A stretch of DNA of 7,939 nucleotides from CAYLLN01 sp040901775 (GCA_040901775.1 JBBDYF010000032.1:1-7939), one strand, 5' to 3'; shown: positions 1 to 6,809, counted from the first letter of the stretch. A program made the numbers and translations. Notes: a model not told the origin generated them from the letters alone.

Positions 1-245
1 AGCGGCGCGCCGTTCACAAAGTAAATATCCAGATCGCCATCCCGGTCGTAATCGAGCAGGGCCACTCCGGCGCTCACGCTCTCGACGATGTAGCGCCGCC
101 CGTTGTTGCCGTCGGTATGGCGAAAATGAATGCCCGACTCGCGGGTGACGCCTTTGAAAGCAAACGGGCTTTGGGCCACGGCCGGCGCGGCGGCCAGCCA
201 CGGGCAGCACAACAGGCAAAGGGCGCTGGCGGCAATTCGAAACAT
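1..245 (-). CDS. CRTAC1/ASPIC-UnbV family secreted protein B, N-terminal part (cut by the left window edge)
   Basis: Reading down from the ATG at 243-245 gives 81 codons plus two bases with no stop before the window edge, so only the N-terminus is visible. Residues 1-25 form a signal peptide: MFR, a hydrophobic core rich in Leu, Cys and Ala, and an AVA-Q cleavage site. The mature start carries the family opening (GVTRESGIHFRHTDG), then one calcium-type FG-GAP/VCBS motif, DYDRDGDLD, followed by IYFVNGAP. Over the last 51 residues it matches ASPIC protein A at 34 positions (67%), including this whole motif, so the two are paralogues. The start is supported by a GGGGGAA sequence just upstream, the signal peptide, and a 17-base gap after the stop of TPR protein B. 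By homology the missing part should hold about six more repeats and an ASPIC/UnbV domain. Molecular function is unknown; it is probably periplasmic or exported. Family call is firm, role is not. Confidence 0.85.
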   Translation of the reverse strand, partial: MFRIAASALCLLCCPWLAAAPAVAQSPFAFKGVTRESGIHFRHTDGNNGRRYIVESVSAGVALLDYDRDGDLDIYFVNGAP

Positions 246-248
246 CGG

Positions 249-255
249 TTCCCCC
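249..255 (-). promoter_or_regulatory. Likely ribosome binding site of ASPIC protein B
   Basis: On the minus strand GGGGGAA lies three bases before the ATG at 243-245, inside the 17-base gap between TPR-B and ASPIC-B. It is the clearest purine-rich start signal in this gene set. It supports the chosen start and shows that this gene does not depend solely on translational coupling. Confidence 0.5.
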
Positions 256-262
256 GGTGCGA

Positions 263-1765
263 TCATTCGCGGTTGTCAGAATTGTTGTTGCTCGTGGCGG
301 GCTTGTCCGGCTCGCTCGGCTCGGTGGCGCGCGCCTCCCTGAGCAAGGCCAGCATTTGACGAATTTGCAGATCGTCGGGCGCAATCGCGGCTGCCCGCTC
401 GAGGGCAACCGTGGCGGCCGTCAAGTCTCCCGCCAACTCGTGGGCCGAACCCAAGAGCACCCAGTCCTGAGTAGACTCGGAAAGTTCGGCGGCCCGCCGG
501 GCATGTTCGACGGCGCTTTGCGGCGCGTTCTGGAACTGCAGGTAAAACTCCGCCAGCGCCCGCTGGCCGGCGGCGCTGTCGGGCGAGGAATCGGCAAACG
601 CCTCGAGCGCGCGCCGGGCGTCCTCTCCCCGACCCAGTTGGCGATACAGCCGCGAGATCTCGAGGGGATACGCCGCGCTTTCCGGTTCGAGGCGGGCCAG
701 CTCGCGGAGCATGCGAATCGTTTCCAGCGGCTTGTTCTGTTGCATCAGCAGCCAGGCCAGGGCCTGCCGGCAGGCGAGGTTTTCCGCATGCATGCTGGCC
801 GCTCGCCGCCATAACTGCTCGGCCAGCGCTGGCTGGCCTTCGGCCAGGAAGACCTTGCCGATGTCCGAGTACAAGAGGGCGAAGTCCTCGGCCAGCGCCG
901 CTTCGTCGTCGTAAGCGAGCCGCTGCCCGCGCAATTCGTCGCCGCGTTCGGAGCGATACTCAACGTACTTGGCCTCGTGCGCCTGGGCCAGCTCGGCCAA
1001 ACCGAGGCGGGTACACGCGGTAGCCAGGCCAAAATGCGCCGTCGCGTACTTCGGGTCGAGCCGGAGCGCCGCTTCAAACGAGGTTTTGGCCGCGGCATCG
1101 TCGCGCTTCTGAAGGTAGGCGGCGCCCAACTCGGCATGTCCGCGGGCACTGGCGGGAGCGGCCCGCACTGCTCCCGCGAGCACCTCGATCGCCTCGTCGA
1201 TCTCGCCGGCGGCCAAGAGCGACTTTCCCAACTCGATCTGGTGCAAGTACATCTGGGGGTCGGCCAGGATCGCACGCCGCCAATGCGCCGTCGCCGCGTC
1301 GAACTCGCCCCGCTGGGTGGCGATCTTCGCCAAGCCGATGTGGGCATAAGCGTAATTGGCGTTCAGCTCCAGGCAGCGCTGCCAGGTTGCCTCCGCCACG
1401 GCAATGTCGGCGTATTCGAGCTGATAGCGGGCCAGCATCTCGTGGGCGTCGGGATTTTGCGGAAATCGCCGCGCCAGATCGCCGGCCACGCGCCCGACTT
1501 CCGCGATCAGGTCGGCGCCGGTTTCCGGCATGATGGGATCGAGCGGCACGCGAGCCGGGGGGTCGGCATCCGGCGCGCGAGCGGCGACTGCCGGCTTCGC
1601 GGCGTCCGTACGCTCTGGTTCGCCCGGCGGCAACGGGAAGGCGCTATAGAACCCCCAGGCGGCCACCGCGATCAGAGCCACCGCCAGCACGAGATTCCTG
1701 AGCCAGGGGCGGGCCCCGGGCGGGCGGTCCTGTGCGACTGCTCGCGGTTCTTGGTCCGAGGACAT
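263..1765 (-). CDS. Membrane-anchored tetratricopeptide-repeat (TPR) protein B
   Basis: This 500-residue protein starts with a short cytoplasmic tail carrying several Arg (1-24) and a single hydrophobic helix (about 25-43). A Pro/Ala-rich linker follows (44-80), then an all-helical TPR region (about 85-475) and a hydrophilic Asn/Ser/Asp/Glu tail (480-500). TPR signatures of the type A-G-E-x-D-E-A-I and A-L-R-L-D-P recur, for example near 135-170, 180-205, 210-240 and 310-330. The topology suggests a signal anchor holding a periplasmic TPR scaffold. TPRs bind other proteins; no catalytic motif is visible. It is collinear with TPR protein A: both have FPxxPxAHxxxAR near the first repeat, and both have a roughly 60-residue acidic connector (about 265-325 here) splitting the repeats into two arrays. 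It lies between ASPIC-A (27-base gap) and ASPIC-B (17-base gap). Partnership with those proteins is inferred from position and duplication. Confidence 0.88.
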   Translation of the reverse strand: MSSDQEPRAVAQDRPPGARPWLRNLVLAVALIAVAAWGFYSAFPLPPGEPERTDAAKPAVAARAPDADPPARVPLDPIMPETGADLIAEVGRVAGDLARRFPQNPDAHEMLARYQLEYADIAVAEATWQRCLELNANYAYAHIGLAKIATQRGEFDAATAHWRRAILADPQMYLHQIELGKSLLAAGEIDEAIEVLAGAVRAAPASARGHAELGAAYLQKRDDAAAKTSFEAALRLDPKYATAHFGLATACTRLGLAELAQAHEAKYVEYRSERGDELRGQRLAYDDEAALAEDFALLYSDIGKVFLAEGQPALAEQLWRRAASMHAENLACRQALAWLLMQQNKPLETIRMLRELARLEPESAAYPLEISRLYRQLGRGEDARRALEAFADSSPDSAAGQRALAEFYLQFQNAPQSAVEHARRAAELSESTQDWVLLGSAHELAGDLTAATVALERAAAIAPDDLQIRQMLALLREARATEPSEPDKPATSNNNSDNRE

Positions 1766-1776
1766 GGTTCGACGTT

Positions 1777-1783
1777 CTTTCCC
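1777..1783 (-). promoter_or_regulatory. Possible ribosome binding site of TPR protein B
   Basis: GGGAAAG on the minus strand ends 11 bases before the ATG at 1763-1765, in the 27-base gap after ASPIC-A. The spacing is longer than usual, so the assignment is tentative. No closer purine-rich stretch exists. Confidence 0.35.
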
Positions 1784-1792
1784 AAGTCGGTG

Positions 1793-3532
1793 TCAGGGCT
1801 GTTTTGAGACGAGCCGGCCGCCTTCGTGGATGGTGATGATCTGGCCGGCCGGAATATCGCGGATCACGTCGCGACCTCCGCCGATCCAGCGGACCTCGAT
1901 TCGATCGACGTGCTGGTGCTCGGCCAGGCCGAAGTGCAGCCGCGAGCCGAAGTGGCTCTGATAGCCGCGCCCGCTATGCACCTCGGCGACCTGCACGCGA
2001 TCTTTCGTATGAACCCAGACCCGGGCGCCGACTCCGTCGCGATTGGTCTTGCCGCCGACCAGGTCGATTTCGATCCAGCCGTGCGCGTTTTGGGTCCGAT
2101 TTTCGAGCAGGGTGGGCAACCCGCGCGAATTGAGCACGACCGCATCGATATCGCCGTCGTTGTCGAAATCCTCGAAGCAGGCGCCGCGACCGCTGTGCTC
2201 GGCCCGCAACCCGACTCCGCTGGCTTGGGAAACATCGACGAACCGCCGGCCGTTTTTGTTTTCCAACAATTGATTGGGTTGAAGGTAGGAGGTGGTGTCG
2301 TCAAATTCGTCCAGATTGTCGTGAATGTGGCCATTCGCAAAGAAAATGTCGCGGTCGCCGTCGTTGTCGAAATCGACCAGGCCCGTTCCCCAATTGACGC
2401 GCTGAAACGTGCCCGCTCCCGCGCCGGTGCGGAGCGTCACGTCCTGAAAGAAGCCGCCACCCATGTTCTGATACAGCGCCGTGAGTTGCTTCTGATACGA
2501 GGTGTGAAAAATGTCGAGTTTGCCGTCGTTGTTGAAGTCGCCCACATCGACCCCCATGCTTCCCAGGGTCTCCCCTTTATAGTCGTAGGCCACGCCCATC
2601 AGCAGCCCCACCTCTTTGAACTTCCCCCGGCCGTCGTTTTGGAACAGGAAATTATTGTCGGAATCGTTGGCGACGAAGATATCCGTATCGCCGTCGTCGT
2701 CGAAATCCGCGGCGGCCGTTCCCATTCCCCACGACGCATGCCCGGAGATTCCCGCCTGCCGGCTGACGTCGGTGAAGGTGCCGTCGCCGTCGTTGCGGAA
2801 CAGTTGGTCCGCCTCGGCGGGAAATACCATCGGGCCCCCATAGACCTTGCGGTCGCGAAAGACCGAGGGCTTGAAAGTGTCGTACGAGAACTTGATGTAA
2901 TTGGCCACGTACAGGTCGAGGTCGCCGTCGCCCTCCATGTCCAAAAACGAGGCCCCGGCGCCGACGGTGTTGCTCCCTTTCAGGCCGGCCGCGGCCGTGA
3001 CGTCGGTAAAGGTTCCGTCGCCGGCGTTGCGATACAGGGCGTTGGGGCCGAAGTTGTTGAGATAGACGTCTTGATAGCCGTCCCCGTCGTAGTCGCCGAT
3101 TGCCACGCCCAGCCCATAGCCGGGGTCGCCCAGGCCGCTTTCCTGGGTGACCTCGGTGAATCGCAGGCCGCCGTCGTTGCGGTACAAGGCATTCCGCGGC
3201 GTTTCTTTGGCGACGGTCCCCCGCAGCGGCGCGCCGTTGAGAAAATAGATGTCGAGATCCCCATCCCGATCGTAGTCGAACGTCGCCAACCCCGAGGCCA
3301 TCGCCTCGACCAGGTAGTATTCGCCCGAACTGCCGTCGGTGTGTCGGAACTGGATCCCGCTGGCGGGCGTGACATCGTGCAAGCGGATCGTCGTCTCTTC
3401 GCCCGCAAGCGCTTCGCCCGCGAGTGTTTGTGCCGCCGTCACCACCAGCAGCATCGCGGGCAAAACCCAAGCGCTCGGCTCGGGCCGCGGCGATGGCCGG
3501 GGGATGTTACTGCAATCGCTGAATGATCTCAT
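1793..3532 (-). CDS. CRTAC1/ASPIC-UnbV family secreted FG-GAP protein A
   Basis: With the chosen ATG (3530-3532) the product is 579 residues. An Arg-containing N-terminus precedes a hydrophobic core (about 21-35) and Ala-rich cleavage region, so it is exported. Seven calcium-binding FG-GAP/VCBS motifs follow, at about 86-94 (DYDRDGDLD), 147-155, 198-206, 276-284, 332-340, 387-395 and 455-463 (DFDNDGDID). Several are accompanied by LYRNxGDGTFTDV strands, which fits a seven-bladed beta-propeller. Residues about 485-575 form the ASPIC/UnbV domain, recognisable from GVGARVWVH, the conserved GRGYQSHFGS and HFGL segments, and VRWIGGG. The mature part has only one cysteine (near 452), so disulfides are not expected. 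The frame stays open upstream to an ATG at 3592, but that would overlap TPR-A by 86 bases and bury the signal peptide. The chosen start still overlaps by 26 bases and has no clear Shine-Dalgarno. The biochemical role of bacterial CRTAC1-like proteins is not established. Confidence 0.9.
   Translation of the reverse strand: MRSFSDCSNIPRPSPRPEPSAWVLPAMLLVVTAAQTLAGEALAGEETTIRLHDVTPASGIQFRHTDGSSGEYYLVEAMASGLATFDYDRDGDLDIYFLNGAPLRGTVAKETPRNALYRNDGGLRFTEVTQESGLGDPGYGLGVAIGDYDGDGYQDVYLNNFGPNALYRNAGDGTFTDVTAAAGLKGSNTVGAGASFLDMEGDGDLDLYVANYIKFSYDTFKPSVFRDRKVYGGPMVFPAEADQLFRNDGDGTFTDVSRQAGISGHASWGMGTAAADFDDDGDTDIFVANDSDNNFLFQNDGRGKFKEVGLLMGVAYDYKGETLGSMGVDVGDFNNDGKLDIFHTSYQKQLTALYQNMGGGFFQDVTLRTGAGAGTFQRVNWGTGLVDFDNDGDRDIFFANGHIHDNLDEFDDTTSYLQPNQLLENKNGRRFVDVSQASGVGLRAEHSGRGACFEDFDNDGDIDAVVLNSRGLPTLLENRTQNAHGWIEIDLVGGKTNRDGVGARVWVHTKDRVQVAEVHSGRGYQSHFGSRLHFGLAEHQHVDRIEVRWIGGGRDVIRDIPAGQIITIHEGGRLVSKQP
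3397..3424. repeat. Short direct repeat in the signal-peptide end of ASPIC protein A
   Basis: Two 13-base copies, CTTCGCCCGCAAG (3397-3409) and CTTCGCCCGCGAG (3412-3424), differ at one base. They encode the doubled LAGE-ALAGE around the predicted signal-peptide cleavage region. This is probably a small slippage duplication and has no evident regulatory role. Confidence 0.5.
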
Positions 3533-4670
3533 GGGCTTGCTGGCAGCGCGGGTCTTCGGGACTGAGCTCGATGGCCTGTTGGCAGGCCGCAATCGCTCGC
3601 TCCGGCTGGTTCAGGTTCGAATAGAGCCAACCGAGATTGAGCCACTGGTCGAGCTCTTGCGGCGCGAGCTGCACGATCCGCTCGCCCACTTCCGCGGCCT
3701 GGGCATGGGCGTCGCGCGCTTGCAGGCTCTGTTGGAGTTGGACCAGGAACTGCGTGTTGTCCGGCTCCAAGAGCACCGCCCGCAGGAGCAGATCCTCGGC
3801 TCGCGGCACGTTCTTTCGGCGGAGGTAAATGCGCGCGGCGTCGACGTGCGTTTGGGCGGCAATGTGGGCGGCAAAGTTGCGCTCTGAAAACGCCTTGGCA
3901 TCTCCTCGAGTCCGAGCGTGGTCCGCCTCCGCGAGCTGGCGAAACCGCTCGGCGTAAAAGCTGGCCTTTTGCGAATCTCCCAATCCCGCATAGGCCCGCG
4001 AAAGGCCGTACACCGCCTCCTTCATATCGGGCAAGGCATCGACGGCCATCTGGAACGACTGCGCCGCGCGATCGAACTGCTGGGCCTGGAGGTAGGCCTG
4101 GCCCGTCAGCTCCCAGGCCTCGGCCGACGTCTGCTCGGTCGTGACGTGTTGCTCGAGGATCAGGATCGCGGCCTCGGTGCGCCCCGCCAGCAACCAGGAT
4201 TTGGCCAGCAGCACGGGAACCCGCGGATCCTCGCCCCCCAGCCGCGCCACTTCTTCAAACCGCTCGGCGGCTTCCTCGTGTCGATCGCTATCCAGGGCCA
4301 ACAATCCCAACCCGAAAAAGGCTTCCGCGAATTCGGGATCCAGCGTCAGGCTCTTGCGCCACAGGGCCCGCGCCTGCTCGGTTTCGCTCAACGAATAATG
4401 ACGGCGAGCTTGCACGCTATGGGCACCCGGATCGTCGGGAAACTCCTCGATTAACTCGTCGGCCGTGCGCTCGGCAAGTTCGAGAAGTTCTCCGGCGGTA
4501 GCGCCCGTTTGGAACGCCGGCTCGGCGAGCTTGGTCTGGCGCAAGCTCGCCCGCTCTAGGCCCGCGCCACTGTTGGGGCGGCGAACGTAGAAAGCCCCCA
4601 CCACGACGGCGGCCAGCAAGGCGACCAACGCCAACAACCGAGCGCGAGGCTGGTTTGCCATGAGCCGCAT
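3507..4670 (-). CDS. Membrane-anchored tetratricopeptide-repeat (TPR) protein A
   Basis: This 387-residue protein has a short basic N-terminus, one hydrophobic segment (about 11-28) ending in YVRR, then TPR-type helices to the C-terminus. Repeats are clearest at about 80-113, 116-145, 183-215, 217-245, 275-305 and 340-372, with typical endings such as SLTLDPEFAEA and AIELSPEDP. It is predicted to be anchored in the cytoplasmic membrane with the repeats outside; scaffold or partner binding is the expected role. It follows the lipoprotein stop after seven bases and overlaps ASPIC-A by 26 bases, so co-transcription is very likely. GAGAAG lies three bases before the ATG at 4670 and twelve before a second in-frame ATG at 4661, so either may be used; I kept the first. 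It resembles TPR protein B in layout but is about 110 residues shorter, lacking B's Pro/Ala linker and part of its C-terminal repeat array. Confidence 0.88.
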   Translation of the reverse strand: MRLMANQPRARLLALVALLAAVVVGAFYVRRPNSGAGLERASLRQTKLAEPAFQTGATAGELLELAERTADELIEEFPDDPGAHSVQARRHYSLSETEQARALWRKSLTLDPEFAEAFFGLGLLALDSDRHEEAAERFEEVARLGGEDPRVPVLLAKSWLLAGRTEAAILILEQHVTTEQTSAEAWELTGQAYLQAQQFDRAAQSFQMAVDALPDMKEAVYGLSRAYAGLGDSQKASFYAERFRQLAEADHARTRGDAKAFSERNFAAHIAAQTHVDAARIYLRRKNVPRAEDLLLRAVLLEPDNTQFLVQLQQSLQARDAHAQAAEVGERIVQLAPQELDQWLNLGWLYSNLNQPERAIAACQQAIELSPEDPRCQQAHEIIQRLQ

Positions 4671-4677
4671 CTACTTC

Positions 4678-5205
4678 TCAGTTGACCTCAAAATCGAACG
4701 TCAAGGCAGCACCGTCCTTGACCTCCGCCGTGAGCCCCGAAGTCTCGGCATTGGCGAACTGCGCGGCCAACTCGTTCTGGGGAGCCGCCCCTTGATCCCT
4801 TGTCTCGGGCCCGAAAATATTCTTGCCTTGTTTTTCCATGGACTTGTAAATCGCGTCCATGTCTTCGGGCGTGGCCTCCTTGCTGGCCTCGATCCCACTG
4901 GCCAGTGGCGCGGCCCCCGGAAACTTCGTGATCATCACTTTGTAGGAACCGGGCATCGCCCCGTCGCCATTCACGAAGGTGGTCAACTTATATATGCCCG
5001 CCTCGTCCGTCGTTCCCGCGGCGGCTTTTCCGCCGGCCGCTGTCGGGACAAAAGTGACTGCCGCCCCGGAAACCGGTTGGCCACCCTTCGTCACTTTGCC
5101 CGTGACATCCACGGTGCCGGACGAAGCCTCCGTGCAACCCGAGAGCAGACCGCCGAGCAGGCACAGTCCCAGTCCCCACGGTACGTTACGAAACTTGATC
5201 ATCAT
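4678..5205 (-). CDS. Lipoprotein with carboxypeptidase-regulatory/transthyretin-like domain
   Basis: The 175-residue product opens with a type II signal peptide: Lys/Arg at 4-6, hydrophobic 10-22, lipobox L-S-G-C with lipidated Cys24. An immunoglobulin-like beta domain follows (about 31-95), with VTGKVTKGGQPVSGAAVTF, a GTTDEAGIYKL turn and PGSYKVMITK. This is the carboxypeptidase-regulatory-like fold seen in many small planctomycete lipoproteins. A charged, probably helical insert (about 104-140) precedes the family ending with TSGLTAEVKDG and FDFEV. The domain is non-catalytic; a cell-envelope structural or binding role is likely. An in-frame TGA at 5209-5211 rules out a start further upstream; two adjacent ATGs (5205 and 5202) are possible. 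There is no good Shine-Dalgarno before it, and a small leader ORF ends across its ATG. It is the first full gene after the promoter at 5307-5335 and precedes TPR-A by seven bases. Confidence 0.9.
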   Translation of the reverse strand: MMIKFRNVPWGLGLCLLGGLLSGCTEASSGTVDVTGKVTKGGQPVSGAAVTFVPTAAGGKAAAGTTDEAGIYKLTTFVNGDGAMPGSYKVMITKFPGAAPLASGIEASKEATPEDMDAIYKSMEKQGKNIFGPETRDQGAAPQNELAAQFANAETSGLTAEVKDGAALTFDFEVN

Positions 5206-5249
5206 GGTTCACTCGCTGCAGAGGAATTTGGGTAAAATGGCCGAAACAT
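5202..5249 (-). CDS. Possible 15-codon leader peptide overlapping the lipoprotein start
   Basis: An ATG at 5247-5249 opens the reading MFRPFYPNSSAASEP followed by TGA at 5202-5204. That stop overlaps the lipoprotein ATG as ATGA, an arrangement typical of translational coupling. A GGAG sequence on the minus strand lies nine bases before this ATG, better than anything before the lipoprotein itself. It sits about 50 bases into the transcript predicted from the promoter at 5307-5335. An ORF this short can easily arise by chance, so this is a candidate only. The peptide has no recognisable attenuator feature such as a run of one amino acid. Confidence 0.3.
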   Translation of the reverse strand: MFRPFYPNSSAASEP

Positions 5250-5339
5250 TGGGCCGTGCTCCGCCAAAATGACCACCAAGCGATTCGGGCGAGAGCGGCA
5301 AACCGGATTATGGCGAGCCGGAAAGGTTCTGTCAAATCT
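5206..5339 (-). other. Intergenic region (134 bases) between the FG-GAP gene and the lipoprotein operon
   Basis: This is the only gap of note in the window. It contains the promoter (5307-5335) and most of the candidate leader ORF. It also has a weak GGCC-loop-GGCC inverted repeat (about 5239-5255, nine-base loop) followed by ATTTT, too short a stem to call a terminator. I see no convincing terminator for the upstream polyferredoxin/FG-GAP pair, so read-through into the lipoprotein operon is possible. Confidence 0.6.
5307..5335 (-). promoter_or_regulatory. Sigma-70-type promoter of the lipoprotein-TPR-ASPIC operon
   Basis: On the minus strand the -35 box TTGACA (5330-5335) is a perfect consensus match. 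It is followed by exactly 17 bases and the -10 box CATAAT (5307-5312), which matches at five of six positions. It starts four bases after the TAA of the FG-GAP gene. Transcription would begin near 5300 and give a 5' leader of about 95 bases before the lipoprotein ATG. In a GC-rich sequence such a match at optimal spacing in the single intergenic gap is unlikely by chance. No operator or activator site was recognised. Confidence 0.7.
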
Positions 5340-6803
5340 TTAGGGATCGCGACGCTTCTCGCCCGCGTTCTTTTGGGGCTGCTGCCCCTGCCAGAGCACG
5401 ATCCTTTCCAGGCGATCGTAGGGTCGCGAAACGTGCATCCCTCCCGTCACCACATCGATCGCGCCGTCTCCGTTGACATCGGCCACCGCGAGGGCCATGA
5501 CGTGCGTTGGCGCGTTGGCAATGTCGCGGTGAACGAAGCGCATGTCTCCTCGATTCTCGAGCCAGATCAAGCTTCGCGACGCGGGGTCTTCCCAGGCGTT
5601 GAACGCGCTGGCCACCACCAGATCGAGATCCCCATCGCCATCCATGTCGCCCGGCTGCGCGTTGACCGCCCCTCCGAAGTCCACCAGGCGGTGGTAGGCG
5701 AAGCGCATGGCGCCGAGGTTCTCCAGCCATTGCACGCCGTGCCAGGGCCGCGGACTGGGGGGCAGATAATCGAAGGCGTCGCCGTTGGTAAAGAGAATGT
5801 CCGGATCGCCGTCCAAGTCGAGATCGTGAACCCACAGGCCGCTGGAACCGTAGTCCACGTTCTCCGCGGCAAATACCCGAAGCGGCGAAAAGCCGCCCTT
5901 CCCATCGCCGGCGAACAGATAGATTTCTTCCCACTCCTGGCTGACCAGCAAGGCGAGGTCCGGAGCGCCGTCGGCGTTGAAGTCGGCGATTTCGATATGA
6001 ATCCCGCCCGACCGGGACTGGAGCAGATGGCTGCGAAACTTCCAACCCCCCAGGTTCTCGAGCCAGCGCGTCTCGCCGTCATCGTAGCCGAATTGGGCGA
6101 CCGCCAGGTCCAGATCTCCATCGCCGTCCAAATCGCCGGCCCGGACGTCGGAGACCCGGGCCACGCCTTGCTGAATCGTGCGATTGCGGAACGCAACTGA
6201 TCCCGCCTGGAGACCGAGATTCTCCAGAATCACCACCGAACCGATCCGATCGTTGTTGGGAAACAGCATTCCCAGCACGGCCACCAAGAGGTCGTCGTCG
6301 CCATCGCCGTCCACGTCGGCCACCTCGATGTGCGCCGGTGCGATCAAGTCCGCGGCGAGCACCTGCTCCGTAAACACATCGACGGGATGCTGCCGAATCC
6401 AGATGACGCAATTGGCCGTGCAATCGCAGGCCAGGACATCGAGCAATCCATCCCGATCGAGATCGAACGGGCGCAGATGCGAGATTCTGGGCGGCTGCTC
6501 GAAAGGAAATCCAATCGGCCGCGGCGTGAGGAAATCGACGCGTTCGCCCCGCACGGCCGTGGCCGGGGCCGGCTGCTTGGCGCGATGCGCCGCGGAAAAT
6601 AGCGTCCGTCGGACCCAGGCCGACCAGCTTTCGCCAGTTTGCTGCGACTGGTACGCGACCACGCCCACCGAACCGAGCACGAGCACCATCAACAGGCCGA
6701 TGGAGAGCAGTACGCCGAGTTGGGAGCGCTTGAAACGCCGCCGCCGCTGCTTCTTGGGCGCTGCGCTGGTCGTCGTCGAGAGACCGCTCGTGGGGCCGTC
6801 CAT
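5340..6803 (-). CDS. Membrane-anchored seven-repeat FG-GAP/VCBS beta-propeller protein
   Basis: The 487-residue product has a Lys/Arg-rich N-terminus (17-27), one transmembrane helix (about 29-51), a linker, and a propeller from about 90 to 475. Seven calcium-binding motifs mark the blades: 114-122 (DLDRDGLLD), 163-171, 224-232, 274-282, 327-335, 386-394 and 442-450 (DVNGDGAID). Most blades also carry a WLEN or ILEN strand, as in integrin-like FG-GAP proteins. It should be anchored in the cytoplasmic membrane with the propeller outside, binding calcium and probably a partner. No enzyme motif is visible. Unlike ASPIC-A and B it lacks the ASPIC/UnbV domain. Three cysteines lie close together in the first blade (126, 128 and 132, CDCTANC). 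The gene starts six bases after the polyferredoxin stop, with no clear Shine-Dalgarno, which suggests coupled translation. The Arg-rich start is not a convincing Tat motif, because the twin-Arg consensus spacing is absent. Confidence 0.9.
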   Translation of the reverse strand: MDGPTSGLSTTTSAAPKKQRRRRFKRSQLGVLLSIGLLMVLVLGSVGVVAYQSQQTGESWSAWVRRTLFSAAHRAKQPAPATAVRGERVDFLTPRPIGFPFEQPPRISHLRPFDLDRDGLLDVLACDCTANCVIWIRQHPVDVFTEQVLAADLIAPAHIEVADVDGDGDDDLLVAVLGMLFPNNDRIGSVVILENLGLQAGSVAFRNRTIQQGVARVSDVRAGDLDGDGDLDLAVAQFGYDDGETRWLENLGGWKFRSHLLQSRSGGIHIEIADFNADGAPDLALLVSQEWEEIYLFAGDGKGGFSPLRVFAAENVDYGSSGLWVHDLDLDGDPDILFTNGDAFDYLPPSPRPWHGVQWLENLGAMRFAYHRLVDFGGAVNAQPGDMDGDGDLDLVVASAFNAWEDPASRSLIWLENRGDMRFVHRDIANAPTHVMALAVADVNGDGAIDVVTGGMHVSRPYDRLERIVLWQGQQPQKNAGEKRRDP

Positions 6804-6809
6804 ACGTGC

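Noticed and set aside
2150..3280. Recurring near-identical DNA words such as GCCGTCGTCGTCGAAATC, which could suggest a DNA repeat array or CRISPR
   Set aside because: They are spaced irregularly at about 150-230 bases and coincide with the DxDxDGxxD codons of each propeller blade, so they are protein-level repeats, not a DNA array.
1826..3526. Long plus-strand open frame (566 codons) with a recurring Val-Ala-Val-Val-Val-Glu-Ile pattern
   Set aside because: It lies exactly antisense to ASPIC-A. The periodic pattern is the complement of the Asp/Gly-rich calcium motifs (GAC, GGC and similar codons), and it has no plausible signal, domain or start site.
5239..5255. GGCC-loop-GGCC inverted repeat followed by ATTTT, considered as a Rho-independent terminator
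   Set aside because: The stem is only four base pairs with a nine-base loop and only four T's follow. It also lies downstream of the predicted transcription start of the next operon.
5256..6200. Plus-strand 314-codon open frame
   Set aside because: It is antisense to the FG-GAP propeller and composed of the complement of its repeats; no independent coding evidence.
6720..6755. Arg-rich N-terminus of the FG-GAP protein considered as a Tat signal
   Set aside because: It has a run of Arg/Lys but not the S/T-R-R-x-F-L-K order, and the following hydrophobic segment is long and lacks a cleavage site, which fits a signal anchor better.
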